From Planctomycetota bacterium (GTDB taxonomy: Bacteria; Planctomycetota; JACQVV01; JASMLP01): a DNA stretch of 64,000 nucleotides. A program made the translations under genes and the position numbers. Below the pieces are notes generated by a model. The model made no database searches, was not told where the DNA came from, and saw only the letters and a program-made list of their open reading frames with translations. Within the stretch, counting starts at the first letter, position 1. Each line of letters begins with the position of its first letter. Shown piece after piece: positions 53,577-63,494 of the stretch. The stretch covers positions 24,633 to 88,632 of the forward strand of contig JASMLP010000028.1 of assembly GCA_030748635.1 (NCBI GenBank), written 5' to 3'.

Positions 53577-53605
53577 ATTGTAGGCTTCCGGACCCGGACC
53601 GTCAA
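53577..53605 (-). promoter_or_regulatory. Near-consensus sigma-70 promoter for the PPIase-scpB operon
   Basis: TTGACG and TACAAT separated by 17 bases on the minus strand; 5 of 6 matches in each box. Predicted start near 53570, about 20 bases before the ATG. Confidence 0.7.
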
Positions 53606-53679
53606 TCCGTACCCGATCGGCGTGGGTGGAGGGCAAATTCTCCGCTTGAGTTCTCGGCAGTGGGTCGAGTGCGGAAAAG

Positions 53680-54962
<1,283 letters not shown>

Positions 54963-55013
54963 TGTTTGACTCCTTGGCCCGCGAAGAAAGCGGGTACGAC
55001 TTTCTTTTGCGGA

Positions 55014-55334
55014 TTAACTGGCGGCGATCTTATCGATGCGCACGGCCGTAAATTTTTGACGATGACCGACTTTCGTTTTGCTGTCCTGGCGACGTCGAAA
55101 GTGTCGGACGTAGATTTTCTTTCCCTTGACCAAGGGATCGACAACGTGGGCGTCGATCTGAATTCCGTCAAGGGTTGGGTTGCCTACCCGGATGTCATCA
55201 CCGTTACGGAAGTAGATGATCCGGGAGAAATCGATTTTCGAATCGAGTTCGAGATCGCGACCGAGATCTACCTCGATCGTGTCTCCTTCGGTGACTTTGT
55301 ACTGTTTTCCGCGGTCTTCTATGATTGCATACAT
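55014..55334 (-). CDS. rplU: 50S ribosomal protein L21
   Basis: 106 residues starting MYAIIEDRGKQYKVTEGDTI, with KIYVRHFRRRQDSKTKVGHRQKFTAVRI at the C-terminus, the L21 signature (fragments). Binds 23S rRNA near L20. It follows rng by 39 bases and precedes rpmA by 51; no separate promoter was found, so it probably shares the rng transcript. Confidence 0.96.
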   Translation of the reverse strand: MYAIIEDRGKQYKVTEGDTIEVDLGRDLELDSKIDFSRIIYFRNGDDIRVGNPTLDGIQIDAHVVDPLVKGKKIYVRHFRRRQDSKTKVGHRQKFTAVRIDKIAAS

Positions 55335-55373
55335 GTCTTTAACTCATTAAATCGCAAATGGTTGCGGTTGTGA

Positions 55374-56879
55374 CTATCTGATTCGGATCGTTTTTCCCGT
55401 CCCGTTGTAGTAATTCACGTCGATTTGTTCCAGTGAAAATTCCGGTCGGCCTTCAATATAGACAGACAGATTATGCTTCGCTTCTAGCTCCGCGATCGAT
55501 TGACGATGAATGTTTAGTAGCTCGGTCGCGGTGCTGGGATGGGTTCCCACGACCACTCTTCGAACCCCCTCGTTTTTCGTCGCGTTCATGATCATTCGGG
55601 TGAGCATGAGACCCAGAGATTCTGCTGTTTTTACGTGTCCCTTTCCGTGACAGAGGGGGCAGGGACGATGGGTTGTGGTTTGAAGCCCGGGACCCATTCG
55701 TTGTCTTGTGAGTTCGATGATGCCGAACTGACTGATGCGTCCGATACGGAAGCGCGCTCCATCCCGTCGCAGAAAGGTTTTGAATTTCTTCTCGATCTCG
55801 CGTCGGTTTTTTTCTTCGCGCATGTCGATGAAGTCGACCACGATCACGCCCCCCATGTCGCGCAGTCGCAATTGTCGAGCGACTTCTTCCGCGGCTTCCG
55901 CGTTGACTCGAAGCGCGGTGTTTTCGATATCCTTCTCTTCCGTGAATCGTCCGCTGTTGACATCGATGGCTACGAGGGCTTCGGTCTGATCGATGACGAT
56001 CGAGCCGCCCGAAGGTAGAGGGACCTGTCTTTGCAGGGTGCGTTCGATCTGTTCTTCGAGTCGAAAGCGATAAAAGAGCGGTTCTCTGCGATCGTAAAGT
56101 TTGACGCGACCCCGCATTCTTGGACTTACTACACGCATAAGGTCATAGATTTTACGGGCTCCCTCCGGCGAATCGATCAGGATTTCGTCCACGTCGTTAG
56201 TGAGGGCGTCCCGGATGGTTCGGACGACCAGGTCGCTTTCCTGGTAGAGGGTGACCGGGGCCACCGAACGCTTTTCGCGGGCCTGAATGGCGTCCCACAA
56301 TTTGAGCAGATATTTGAGGTCTTTCTGGAGTTCGGTCTTGGTTCGATCCACGCCGGCGGTACGGACGATGACTCCCAGTTCAGGTGGAAGAGAGATCGAA
56401 CTGAGTTTGGAGCGAATATCTTTGCGCTTTTTCGCGTCATCAATTTTTCGGCTGACTCCGGATCGGCGGACCTGCGGCATCAGGACAACATATCGTCCTG
56501 GAAGCGAGATGTAGGTGGATAAGGTGGCTCCTTTTTCGCCGATTTCGTTCTTGGTGATCTGGCAGACAATTTCCTGTCCGCGGTGGAGCAGATCCTGGAT
56601 GCGTCTTCGTCCTCCGGGTCCGTCGCCGGAAGAACGGGCGCCGACGACTGCTGGGCAGACATCGGAAGAGTGGAGAAACCCGTTGCGTTTTTCACCGATC
56701 TGGACGAAAGCGGCCTGGATGCTCGGTTCGACGTTGACCACCCGGCCTTTGTATATGTTTCCATAGCCGGAGGCGATCGAGTCCCTTTCAAGGTAGAGTT
56801 CTTCGAGGGTGCCGTTTTCGATTACAGCGACCCGGGTCTCACCCGATTGGGCCATGTTGATAAGGATTTTCTTGGGCAT
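55374..56879 (-). CDS. rng: Ribonuclease G (RNase E/G family)
   Basis: 501 residues, RNase G length without the RNase E C-terminal scaffold. S1-type RNA-binding domain at about 38-130 (GNIYKGRVVNVEPSIQAAFVQIG), a 5'-sensor region, then the DNase I-like catalytic part with IDVNSGRFTEEKDIENTALRVN (metal Asp) and VVDFIDMREEKNR. The Zn-link CPLCHGKG is present. It matures 16S rRNA and initiates mRNA decay. First gene of rng-rplU-rpmA-obg. Upstream is a 509-base intergenic region with unusual features. The start ATG has only a weak ribosome site. Confidence 0.95.
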   Translation of the reverse strand: MPKKILINMAQSGETRVAVIENGTLEELYLERDSIASGYGNIYKGRVVNVEPSIQAAFVQIGEKRNGFLHSSDVCPAVVGARSSGDGPGGRRRIQDLLHRGQEIVCQITKNEIGEKGATLSTYISLPGRYVVLMPQVRRSGVSRKIDDAKKRKDIRSKLSSISLPPELGVIVRTAGVDRTKTELQKDLKYLLKLWDAIQAREKRSVAPVTLYQESDLVVRTIRDALTNDVDEILIDSPEGARKIYDLMRVVSPRMRGRVKLYDRREPLFYRFRLEEQIERTLQRQVPLPSGGSIVIDQTEALVAIDVNSGRFTEEKDIENTALRVNAEAAEEVARQLRLRDMGGVIVVDFIDMREEKNRREIEKKFKTFLRRDGARFRIGRISQFGIIELTRQRMGPGLQTTTHRPCPLCHGKGHVKTAESLGLMLTRMIMNATKNEGVRRVVVGTHPSTATELLNIHRQSIAELEAKHNLSVYIEGRPEFSLEQIDVNYYNGTGKTIRIR

Positions 56880-57136
56880 GAATCGTGAGGCCGATCTCCG
56901 CAGGACCTATTCGATCTGAAGACCCTAATCGGTAGGGAATCTTTTCGATGCGGCTGCTACGGTGGAATTGGTTTCGTGAATCCCGGGGTTCGGGGAGCGG
57001 GAAGAGAACGGAGATTCCGCCTCGCCCTGCTCGACCTCGAGGAAGGGCGGAGTGAATCAAACCGGGCCACAGATGTCAAGTGGGAGGGGGCCCCTGATTG
57101 CGATTCTTGGAAGGTCGGAGCGGCCAAATCTCGGGT
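56880..57136. other. Intergenic leader region upstream of rng
   Basis: No gene is convincing here. The small ORFs on the track (e.g. 56976-57245) lack ribosome sites and family resemblance. A weak hairpin CCCTA-ATCGG-TAGGG lies at 56923-56937. The rng promoter must be in or beyond this stretch; no strong -35/-10 pair was found. Confidence 0.5.
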
Positions 57137-57217
57137 TTTCCAACGGATTTCCACAAAATTCTGGTTCTTTCCACGGGATGAGACAAGGTTTCCACTTTTC
57201 TTCCCCGGATATTCCAC
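57137..57217 (+). repeat. Helically phased TTTCCAC repeats next to an AT-rich tract
   Basis: TTTCCAA at 57137, TTTCCAC at 57148, 57168 and 57189, and ATTCCAC at 57211: spacings 11, 20, 21 and 22 bp, all close to whole helical turns. The last copy runs into ACAAAAAATAAAAAACT, an AT-rich tract unlike the GC-rich surroundings. Two copies (ATTTCCACA, TATTCCACA) are one mismatch from TTTTCCACA, a DnaA-box form used in some bacteria. Confidence 0.7.
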
Positions 57218-57278
57218 AAAAAATAAAAAACTGGGATTTCCTTGATTTCCGGTATGACCATTGCTTAGATTATCCGTG

Positions 57279-57373
57279 CTCTGGGTTCTGTCTCCCACGA
57301 AACCCGGAGTGAGATCTCCCAATCTCCCTGAGGGCCAGACCAAGTTTACCCTGGTCTGGCCCTTCCCTTTTTT
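57279..57373 (+). ncRNA. Candidate small RNA, plus strand
   Basis: Bounded by a weak promoter (TTGATT at 57242, TAGATT at 57266, 18-base spacer) and a strong terminator at 57331-57373. The 5' part can fold as CTCTGGGTT (57279-57287) with AACCCGGAG (57301-57309), 9 pairs including one G-U, then the terminator hairpin. It is antisense to nothing coding, lying between the minus-strand rng and carB genes. It matches no RNA family I recognise (not 4.5S, 6S, tmRNA or RNase P by signature). Confidence 0.45.
57331..57373 (+). terminator. Strong rho-independent terminator facing plus strand
   Basis: AGGGCCAGACCA and TGGTCTGGCCCT form a perfect 12-bp stem with a 9-base loop, followed by TTCCCTTTTTT in the plus direction. 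On the minus strand there is no T-tract after the stem, so it is not a normal terminator for carB, which ends 16 bases away. Confidence 0.8.
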
Positions 57374-57388
57374 CCGGCGAGGCTGGAT

Positions 57389-59191
57389 TCAGGAAGGATC
57401 GACCTGCAGGAGTTGATGGTACTCCTGCAAGGTGCGTACCTGGGGGTTTTGCTTCTGACTATTTCGAATTCCTCGAATGGCCGCGGCTGTCCCGGAGAGA
57501 GTGGTGATCATCGGGATCCCGAGCAGGAGCGCTGATTGCCCGATAGCATCTTCATCATATCGGGCCTTTTTTCCTAATGGGGTGTTGATGATCAGGTCGA
57601 TGGCGCCGTTTTTCATCAAGTCGACTACATCGGGTCGTCCCTCATGAACTTTGTATGTAAAAGTTGCAGGAATCCCGTTTTGCTTCAGGGCGCGTGCGGT
57701 GCCACGGGTGGCCAGGATATCAAAACCCAACTCTTGGAAATCTCGGGCCAAGTCGATCACCGAAACCTTGTCGTTCTCATTCACACTCAGAAATACGGTT
57801 CCAGATGTGGGGAGATGCAGGAAGCCTCCCTCCATGGCTTTGGAGTAGGCGTTGCCCAGACGGAGGCTGATTCCCATGACCTCCCCGGTTGACTTCATCT
57901 CGGGCCCGAGGAAGAGTCGAGTGCCCGGAAATCGGGAAAACGGAAACACCGGCTTCTTGACGCTGATGTAGCGAGTTTCCGCTTTTCCTGTCAGGCCGAG
58001 GTCCGAGAGGCGGTGGCCGAGGCAGACCCGAGTCGCTATTTGAGCCAGAGGGACGCCGACTGCCTTGGAAACGAAGGGGATGGTTCTCGAGGCCCGTGGG
58101 TTGACTTCGAGCACGTACACCACTTCGTTTTTCATGGCGAACTGGATGTTGAGCAGTCCAACCACCCCCAGGCGCAAGGCGAGACGTCGGGTGGTCTCTT
58201 CGATCGTGGAGAGGCATTCCGAGGAGATGAGGTACGGGGGGATAACGCAGGAGCTGTCTCCGGAGTGGATTCCGGCTTCCTCAATGTGCTGCATGACCCC
58301 GCCGATGAAGACCTCGGTGCCGTCGCAAACGGCGTCGACATCGAACTCGAAGGCATCTTCGAGGAATTGATCGATCAGGATAGGATGTTCCGGACTGATT
58401 TCGGCGCTTCGGCGAACATAGTGGATCAGATCGTCCGGGTCGTAGACGATCGACATGGATCGGCCACCGAGCACGTAGGAGGGGCGTACGAGAACCGGGT
58501 AACCGATGCGGTTAGCGATCTGGATGGCTTCGTCCACGGTTCTGGCCGAACCGTCCTCAGGGTGGGGGAGATTTAGTTCGGTCAGAATCGCGCCAAATTT
58601 TTCGCGGTTCTCGGCCAGATCGATCTGTTCGGGGGAAGTCCCGAGGATGGGGGCGCCTGCTTCACCGAGTTGCCTCGCGATCGAGAGAGGGGTTTGTCCC
58701 CCAAACTGGATCAAAACACCATCAGGCTGCTCCAGTTCGAGGACATTCATCACGTCCTCGAAGGTCAAAGGTTCGAAGTAGAGTTTGTCTGCAACATCGA
58801 AGTCGGTCGAAACCGTTTCCGGGTTGCAGTTGATCATGATCGCTTCACGCCCTTCGTCCTGCAGAGCGAATACGGATTGAACGCAGCAGTAATCGAATTC
58901 GATACCTTGACCGATCCGGTTAGGGCCTCCGCCAAGTATCACGATCTTCTGTTTGTCGGAGGGACGGCTTTCGTTTTCTGTTTCGTAAGTGGAATAAAAG
59001 TAAGGTGTTTCGGCTTCGAACTCGGCCGCGCAGGTATCGACGGTTTTGAAGGTCGGGCGGATGCCGTGTTCGATTCGAGATTTTCGGATCTGGTGGGCAT
59101 TGTGTCCGATGAGATGGGCTAACTGTTCATCGGAATACCCGAGCCGTTTTCCTTCCAGAAGAAGATCTCGATCGATCGGAGGTGAGGTCAT
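57389..59191 (-). CDS. carB2: Carbamoyl-phosphate synthase large chain, C-terminal half (split CarB)
   Basis: 600 residues. Begins [21 protein letters not shown], matching the second part of the CarB oligomerisation domain. Then come the second ATP-grasp unit ([36 protein letters not shown]) making carbamoyl phosphate from carbamate, and the MGS-like allosteric domain ([34 protein letters not shown]). With carB1 it totals 1087 residues, equal to a normal CarB. Its ATG overlaps the carB1 TGA by 4 nt, so both halves are probably made from one message and assemble. Confidence 0.92.
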   Translation of the reverse strand: MTSPPIDRDLLLEGKRLGYSDEQLAHLIGHNAHQIRKSRIEHGIRPTFKTVDTCAAEFEAETPYFYSTYETENESRPSDKQKIVILGGGPNRIGQGIEFDYCCVQSVFALQDEGREAIMINCNPETVSTDFDVADKLYFEPLTFEDVMNVLELEQPDGVLIQFGGQTPLSIARQLGEAGAPILGTSPEQIDLAENREKFGAILTELNLPHPEDGSARTVDEAIQIANRIGYPVLVRPSYVLGGRSMSIVYDPDDLIHYVRRSAEISPEHPILIDQFLEDAFEFDVDAVCDGTEVFIGGVMQHIEEAGIHSGDSSCVIPPYLISSECLSTIEETTRRLALRLGVVGLLNIQFAMKNEVVYVLEVNPRASRTIPFVSKAVGVPLAQIATRVCLGHRLSDLGLTGKAETRYISVKKPVFPFSRFPGTRLFLGPEMKSTGEVMGISLRLGNAYSKAMEGGFLHLPTSGTVFLSVNENDKVSVIDLARDFQELGFDILATRGTARALKQNGIPATFTYKVHEGRPDVVDLMKNGAIDLIINTPLGKKARYDEDAIGQSALLLGIPMITTLSGTAAAIRGIRNSQKQNPQVRTLQEYHQLLQVDPS

Positions 59192-60651
59192 CTCGGAGCG
59201 ACCTCCGAGCGGAGGGGTTCGTGTCCGGAGCGAAAGCGTTCTTCGAAATCGACCAGTTCGGCGATCTGCTCGAGGAACCAGGGATCGATGTAGGTGATCT
59301 TGGCGATTTCAGTGACCGTCATTCCGAGTCGTAAAGCGTCCGCGACCGCGAACAAACGATCTTCAACCGGTTGCATCAGGTGTCCTCGAAGCTCTTCGAG
59401 GGATGTCCACCCCTTGCTATCGGCTCCGAGGCCGGCGCGTCCGATTTCCAGGCTGCGCATGCCTTTTTGAATCGATTCTTTGAATGTCCGTCCAATCGAC
59501 ATCACTTCGCCGACCGATTTCATCTGGATGCCCAGGAGATTGCTACATCCCTCGAACTTTGCGAAATCCCAGCGAGGAATCTTGCATACCACATAGTCGA
59601 TGGTGGGCTCGAAACTGGCGAGAGTCTTTCGGGTGATGTCGTTGGGGATCTCGTCGAGCGTGTAGCCGAGGGCCAGCTTGGCCGCGACTTTGGCGATCGG
59701 GAAACCGGTTGCTTTGGAAGCCAGAGCGGAGGATCGGCTGACTCGAGGATTCATCTCGATCACCACCATGCGGCCGCTTTGGGGGTGAATCGCGAACTGG
59801 ACATTGGAACCTCCGGTCTCGACGCCGATGGCTCGAAGGCAGATCAGCCCCCAGTCTCTCATCTTCTGGTAGTCCCGATCGGAAAGAGTCTGGGAGGGAG
59901 CTACGGTGATGGAGTCGCCGGTGTGGACCCCCATGGGGTCGATGTTCTCGATCGAACAGATCACGATGCAGTTGTCTTTATGGTCGCGAACGACTTCGAG
60001 TTCAAACTCTTTCCAACCCAGCAGGTACTCCTCGACCAGCACTTCTGAAATGGGGCTGGCGGTGAGGGCTTTTTCGACCAGGGAGTCGAATTCTTCGACA
60101 TTGTAGGCGGTGCCTCCACCGGTGCCTCCCAGGGTAAAGGCCGGTCGCAGGCTGATCGGAAAATCCAGTTCCGGAAGAAGCGCTCGCGCTTGTTCGACGG
60201 TTTTGACTGTGTTGCCCCGGGGAACATCGAGGCCCGCTTCGAGCATCGTATTGTGAAAGAGTTGGCGGTCTTCAGCTTTACGAATCGCTTCAGGTTTGGC
60301 GCCGATCACCTCGACTCCGTGTTGTTCGAAAACTCCAGCGTCTGCGACTTCGAGCGTCACGTTGAGGGCGGTTTGGCCCCCCACGGTGGGAAGTACGGCG
60401 TCCGGTTTTTCTCGGATCACGATCTGCTCGATCACCGAGGCGGTAATCGGTTCGATATAGGTACGGTCGGCAAAAGAGGGGTCGGTCATGATCGTGGCTG
60501 GATTGCTGTTGACCAACACGACTTCACACCCCTCTTCGCGCAGCGCTTTGAGAGCTTGGGTGCCCGAATAATCGAACTCGCAAGCTTGACCGATGACGAT
60601 GGGGCCCGCGCCGACGAGAAGGATTTTTTTTAATTCCGGACGGCGCGGCAT
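59188..60651 (-). CDS. carB1: Carbamoyl-phosphate synthase large chain, N-terminal half (split CarB)
   Basis: 487 residues from the ATG at 60651; the track's extra 116 residues are antisense-like readthrough of carA. It contains the first pre-ATP-grasp ([21 protein letters not shown]) and ATP-grasp domain ([16 protein letters not shown]), which phosphorylates bicarbonate, and the beginning of the oligomerisation domain ([18 protein letters not shown]), then about ten residues and a stop. Lies 2 bases after carA. Split CarB is known in Aquifex and some methanogens. Confidence 0.92.
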   Translation of the reverse strand: MPRRPELKKILLVGAGPIVIGQACEFDYSGTQALKALREEGCEVVLVNSNPATIMTDPSFADRTYIEPITASVIEQIVIREKPDAVLPTVGGQTALNVTLEVADAGVFEQHGVEVIGAKPEAIRKAEDRQLFHNTMLEAGLDVPRGNTVKTVEQARALLPELDFPISLRPAFTLGGTGGGTAYNVEEFDSLVEKALTASPISEVLVEEYLLGWKEFELEVVRDHKDNCIVICSIENIDPMGVHTGDSITVAPSQTLSDRDYQKMRDWGLICLRAIGVETGGSNVQFAIHPQSGRMVVIEMNPRVSRSSALASKATGFPIAKVAAKLALGYTLDEIPNDITRKTLASFEPTIDYVVCKIPRWDFAKFEGCSNLLGIQMKSVGEVMSIGRTFKESIQKGMRSLEIGRAGLGADSKGWTSLEELRGHLMQPVEDRLFAVADALRLGMTVTEIAKITYIDPWFLEQIAELVDFEERFRSGHEPLRSEVAPR

Positions 60652-60653
60652 CT

Positions 60654-61793
60654 TCAGTCCCCCCTCGCGTGGTTGCGAACGGTGTTCGCAAAACGTTCGA
60701 AGAGATATTCCGAGTCGTGGGGTCCGGGGCAAGCTTCCGGGTGATACTGGACAGAAAAACAAGGTTGGTCTATCACTTCGATCCCTTCGACGGTGCCGTC
60801 GTTCAGGTTGAGGTGGGTGATGCGGATCCGGTCGGAATCCAGACTCTCTTCTTCCACGGCAAAACCGTGGTTTTGGCTCGTGATTTCGACCTGACCGCTT
60901 TGGAGATCCTTGACGGGATGATTCGCTCCGTGATGTCCAAAGGGGAGTTTGAAGGTGCGTCCTCCCAGCGCCAAGCCGAGGATCTGATGGCCGAGGCAAA
61001 TGCCGAAGGTAGGAATTGAATGTTCCAGAAGTCTTTGGACGGTGGAGATCGCATAGGTCACCGCAGCCGGATCGCCAGGACCGTTGCTGAGCAGAACACC
61101 GTGAGGGGCGTGAGACTGAATCTCCTCGAAAGGGGTGGTCGAGGGGACGACCTGGATTCGGAAACCGTATCCGGCGAGACCGCGAAGGATGTTGGTTTTG
61201 ACGCCGAAATCGAGGACCAGAATCGTGGGGCCTTCAACATCCGAAAACAGATAGGGCTCTGAGCAGGTAACCTGGCTTGCCAGATCTTTACCGGACATCT
61301 TTCCCGCTTCCAGGGCTTCCTGCGTGAGTTGGTCGAGGGGTTCGGTCGGATCGGAGGTGAGAACTCCACCGAGAGAGCCGTGCTGTCGGATCTTGCGGGT
61401 GAGGGCCCGGGTGTCGATTTCGGAAATTCCCGGTACGTCGTGAGCGGCAAGATATTCCGAAAGCGAAAGGCTCGCCTGACGATGACTGTGGATTCGAGAA
61501 TGTTCGCGGACGATGAATCCTTCGACCTGAATGCCGTTACTTTCGACGTCTTCTTCGTTGATCCCGTAGTTGCCCACATGGGGATAGGTGATCGTGACGA
61601 GTTGGCCGGTATAAGAGGGGTCGGTCAGAATTTCCTGGTAGCCGGTCATCCCGGTATGGAAGCACACTTCTCCGGACGCTTTTTTGGAGGATCCAAATCC
61701 GAGTCCCTCGAAGACGGTGCCGTCTTCGAGCACGAGCCGAACCCGATTTCTGGGGGTTTGTGGTGGTCTCGAGGAGGGGGGCGAAAAAGGCAT
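60654..61793 (-). CDS. carA: Carbamoyl-phosphate synthase small chain
   Basis: 379 residues from the ATG at 61793. The N-terminal CPSase_sm_chain domain ([38 protein letters not shown]) is followed by a class I glutamine amidotransferase with the nucleophile in [16 protein letters not shown] and the His-Glu pair in [13 protein letters not shown]. It supplies ammonia to CarB. The track's start at 61832 is a TTG that I read instead as the -35 box of its promoter. First gene of carA-carB1-carB2. Confidence 0.95.
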   Translation of the reverse strand: MPFSPPSSRPPQTPRNRVRLVLEDGTVFEGLGFGSSKKASGEVCFHTGMTGYQEILTDPSYTGQLVTITYPHVGNYGINEEDVESNGIQVEGFIVREHSRIHSHRQASLSLSEYLAAHDVPGISEIDTRALTRKIRQHGSLGGVLTSDPTEPLDQLTQEALEAGKMSGKDLASQVTCSEPYLFSDVEGPTILVLDFGVKTNILRGLAGYGFRIQVVPSTTPFEEIQSHAPHGVLLSNGPGDPAAVTYAISTVQRLLEHSIPTFGICLGHQILGLALGGRTFKLPFGHHGANHPVKDLQSGQVEITSQNHGFAVEEESLDSDRIRITHLNLNDGTVEGIEVIDQPCFSVQYHPEACPGPHDSEYLFERFANTVRNHARGD

Positions 61794-61803
61794 ATCGTGG
61801 CGA

Positions 61804-61832
61804 ACGATAGCACCCGAGTCCGGCCTTTTCAA
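61804..61832 (-). promoter_or_regulatory. Sigma-70-type promoter for carA-carB1-carB2
   Basis: TTGAAA and TATCGT separated by 17 bases on the minus strand; the -10 ends 10 nt before the carA ATG and no ribosome site lies between. Predicts an almost leaderless car message. Confidence 0.55.
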
Positions 61833-61847
61833 TCGATCCGATAATTC

Positions 61848-63017
61848 CTACGGGGTCGGAAGGAATTCGTCGTTGCCCAGGAGTTCACGAAGGACCCCGG
61901 TCGCATACGATCCGGGCGGCAGGCTGAAGGCGGTCTGGAGGATTCCTGTGGGCTCCTCATAGCGGACTTCGAGATTTTGAATCGGAACTCGGTAAGGGCG
62001 GCGCGCTCCACGAAGTCGCGTACTTCTCCAGGTGGCGGTCGTCACTTCCGGCCCTAGGGTGGCCCGAAGAACGTTCGCTTCGAGTTCACCCGCAGATTCC
62101 TGCGCTGGGGTCATTTTTGAACCGAAAATGGGGCCGGAGGGGCTGATCTCGAATCGCTGGGCCCTCGGGGACTCTACGAGAGGATTTTCGACGATGAAGA
62201 CGGCCCCCTTCTGGTGGATCCAGGCCAGGTCACCCTTTTCGACCTGATCGAATGTCGGAAGGCGCTGAGCCAAGCAGCGGTTGAAAAGTGCGGACTGAAG
62301 GGATTCGAGATACAGGCGCTGCTCATCTCGACTGAGGAGGGAGACCGCTTTCTCGAAACTGCCTCCTCGGTCCAGGCAGTGACGCATACGACGGACGGAT
62401 CGTGTGGAAGCGGATCCAGAAAGTAAGAGTTCGGCCGCCGGTTCGGGGTGGTTCAGGAGGAGGTGGGCTCCGATGGTCGCGTTGGTGCCGGAGCGCCCAA
62501 AGCGTTGGGGTCCAAAATAGTTGGGGAGCCCGCGTTCGGACAGGATGGTGGCCGATCGTCGCGCGTGAGCGGCGAGTGTCGGGTCCACCTGGCGGACTCG
62601 AAGTCGAAAGCGATTGCATTTCAGGTGGCCGCGTCGGATGCGACGTTGATGACGAGTGACTTCCAAAATTTCGAGTCCATCGATGGCGATCTTGCCGGCG
62701 CGTTCCGGGTCGGCACCTCGGAGAGTCATCGCCTGCGTGGTGACGGCTTGCCGGTCCTTGCGACCGGCATAGCCGATGTCTCGGATCGAAATTCCAAATT
62801 CTCGGGATAGGCGGCGGGCGAGGTACGGAGTGGTCATGTCCCGTTTCCGGATCACGATCCAGAGGTGTTCTCCTTCTCCGGTCGGCGCATAGAGTGGGAT
62901 CTCTTCGACAACGAAATCTTCGGGCGACTGCTTGGCGACTCCGGTTGCCCCCGAATGATCACCCGTCAGTCGTGGACCGCCGGGAGAGGAGAGTGTGTGC
63001 AGTGATGGTAAGGTCAT
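61848..63017 (-). CDS. truD: tRNA pseudouridine(13) synthase
   Basis: 389 residues. The catalytic aspartate is D88 in IGYAGRKDRQAVTTQAM, the TruD signature; DFVVEEIP opens the fold and NYFGPQRFGR is the second diagnostic motif. The enzyme converts U13 of tRNA-Glu to pseudouridine. It precedes carA by 54 bases with a separate promoter for carA between. No strong promoter was found upstream of truD itself. Confidence 0.94.
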   Translation of the reverse strand: MTLPSLHTLSSPGGPRLTGDHSGATGVAKQSPEDFVVEEIPLYAPTGEGEHLWIVIRKRDMTTPYLARRLSREFGISIRDIGYAGRKDRQAVTTQAMTLRGADPERAGKIAIDGLEILEVTRHQRRIRRGHLKCNRFRLRVRQVDPTLAAHARRSATILSERGLPNYFGPQRFGRSGTNATIGAHLLLNHPEPAAELLLSGSASTRSVRRMRHCLDRGGSFEKAVSLLSRDEQRLYLESLQSALFNRCLAQRLPTFDQVEKGDLAWIHQKGAVFIVENPLVESPRAQRFEISPSGPIFGSKMTPAQESAGELEANVLRATLGPEVTTATWRSTRLRGARRPYRVPIQNLEVRYEEPTGILQTAFSLPPGSYATGVLRELLGNDEFLPTP

Positions 63018-63494
63018 GAGAGTGGGCTGAAATCGTAAATGGTCTTTACGGAGAATGGTGGCTTTCTTTACTTTTTTCGTCTAAACGGTTGATCCCAGAC
63101 GATTATCCAACCATTTTTCTTTTGGGGCGCGAAGGAAGCCGGTCCGTTTTATGGGGGGCGAACGATGAGAGCAATACTTGTCGGGAGGATTCGAAGTGAA
63201 GGTTGTTAAGCCATGTAAGTGATTGTTTTCATGAACGATGGATACAATCGGCGGATTTTTCCGTTGCTCGCAGAAACGCTGTCATTTTCACGGAGATTTT
63301 TCCTAAAGCACGGATCGTTTTCTTCATCGTCCCTGATTTCAAAATTTTGTCCATTTTTATGAGGCTTCTGGGGTGTGGGGGCATGAGGGTTGCAGTTAGA
63401 AGGCTGTTCGGATAGTTCTGTACAGTAAAGGGTGTGAGGGCCTGGGGTCGGGCGAAGGGTGCTCGGCCGGGGTTTCTCCAGGAAAGGATGACGG
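63018..63494. other. AT-richer intergenic region without a convincing gene
   Basis: 477 bases between the divergent truD and the exported protein at the end of the window. It is visibly richer in A/T than the rest of the window. CAAAATTTTG at 63340-63349 is a perfect 10-bp palindrome. The 70-residue ORF at 63203-63415 has no ribosome site or recognisable features. A weak TTGCAG followed by TAGTTC (17 bases, from 63391) could be a promoter for the downstream gene. Confidence 0.5.

Noticed and set aside
56976-57245. 89-aa plus-strand ORF in the rng-carB2 gap
   Set aside because: Crosses the TTTCCAC repeat array, has no ribosome site and a composition unlike a protein; the region is better read as regulatory.
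63203-63415. 70-aa ORF upstream of the final gene
   Set aside because: No Shine-Dalgarno, no homology recognised, lies in AT-rich intergenic DNA.
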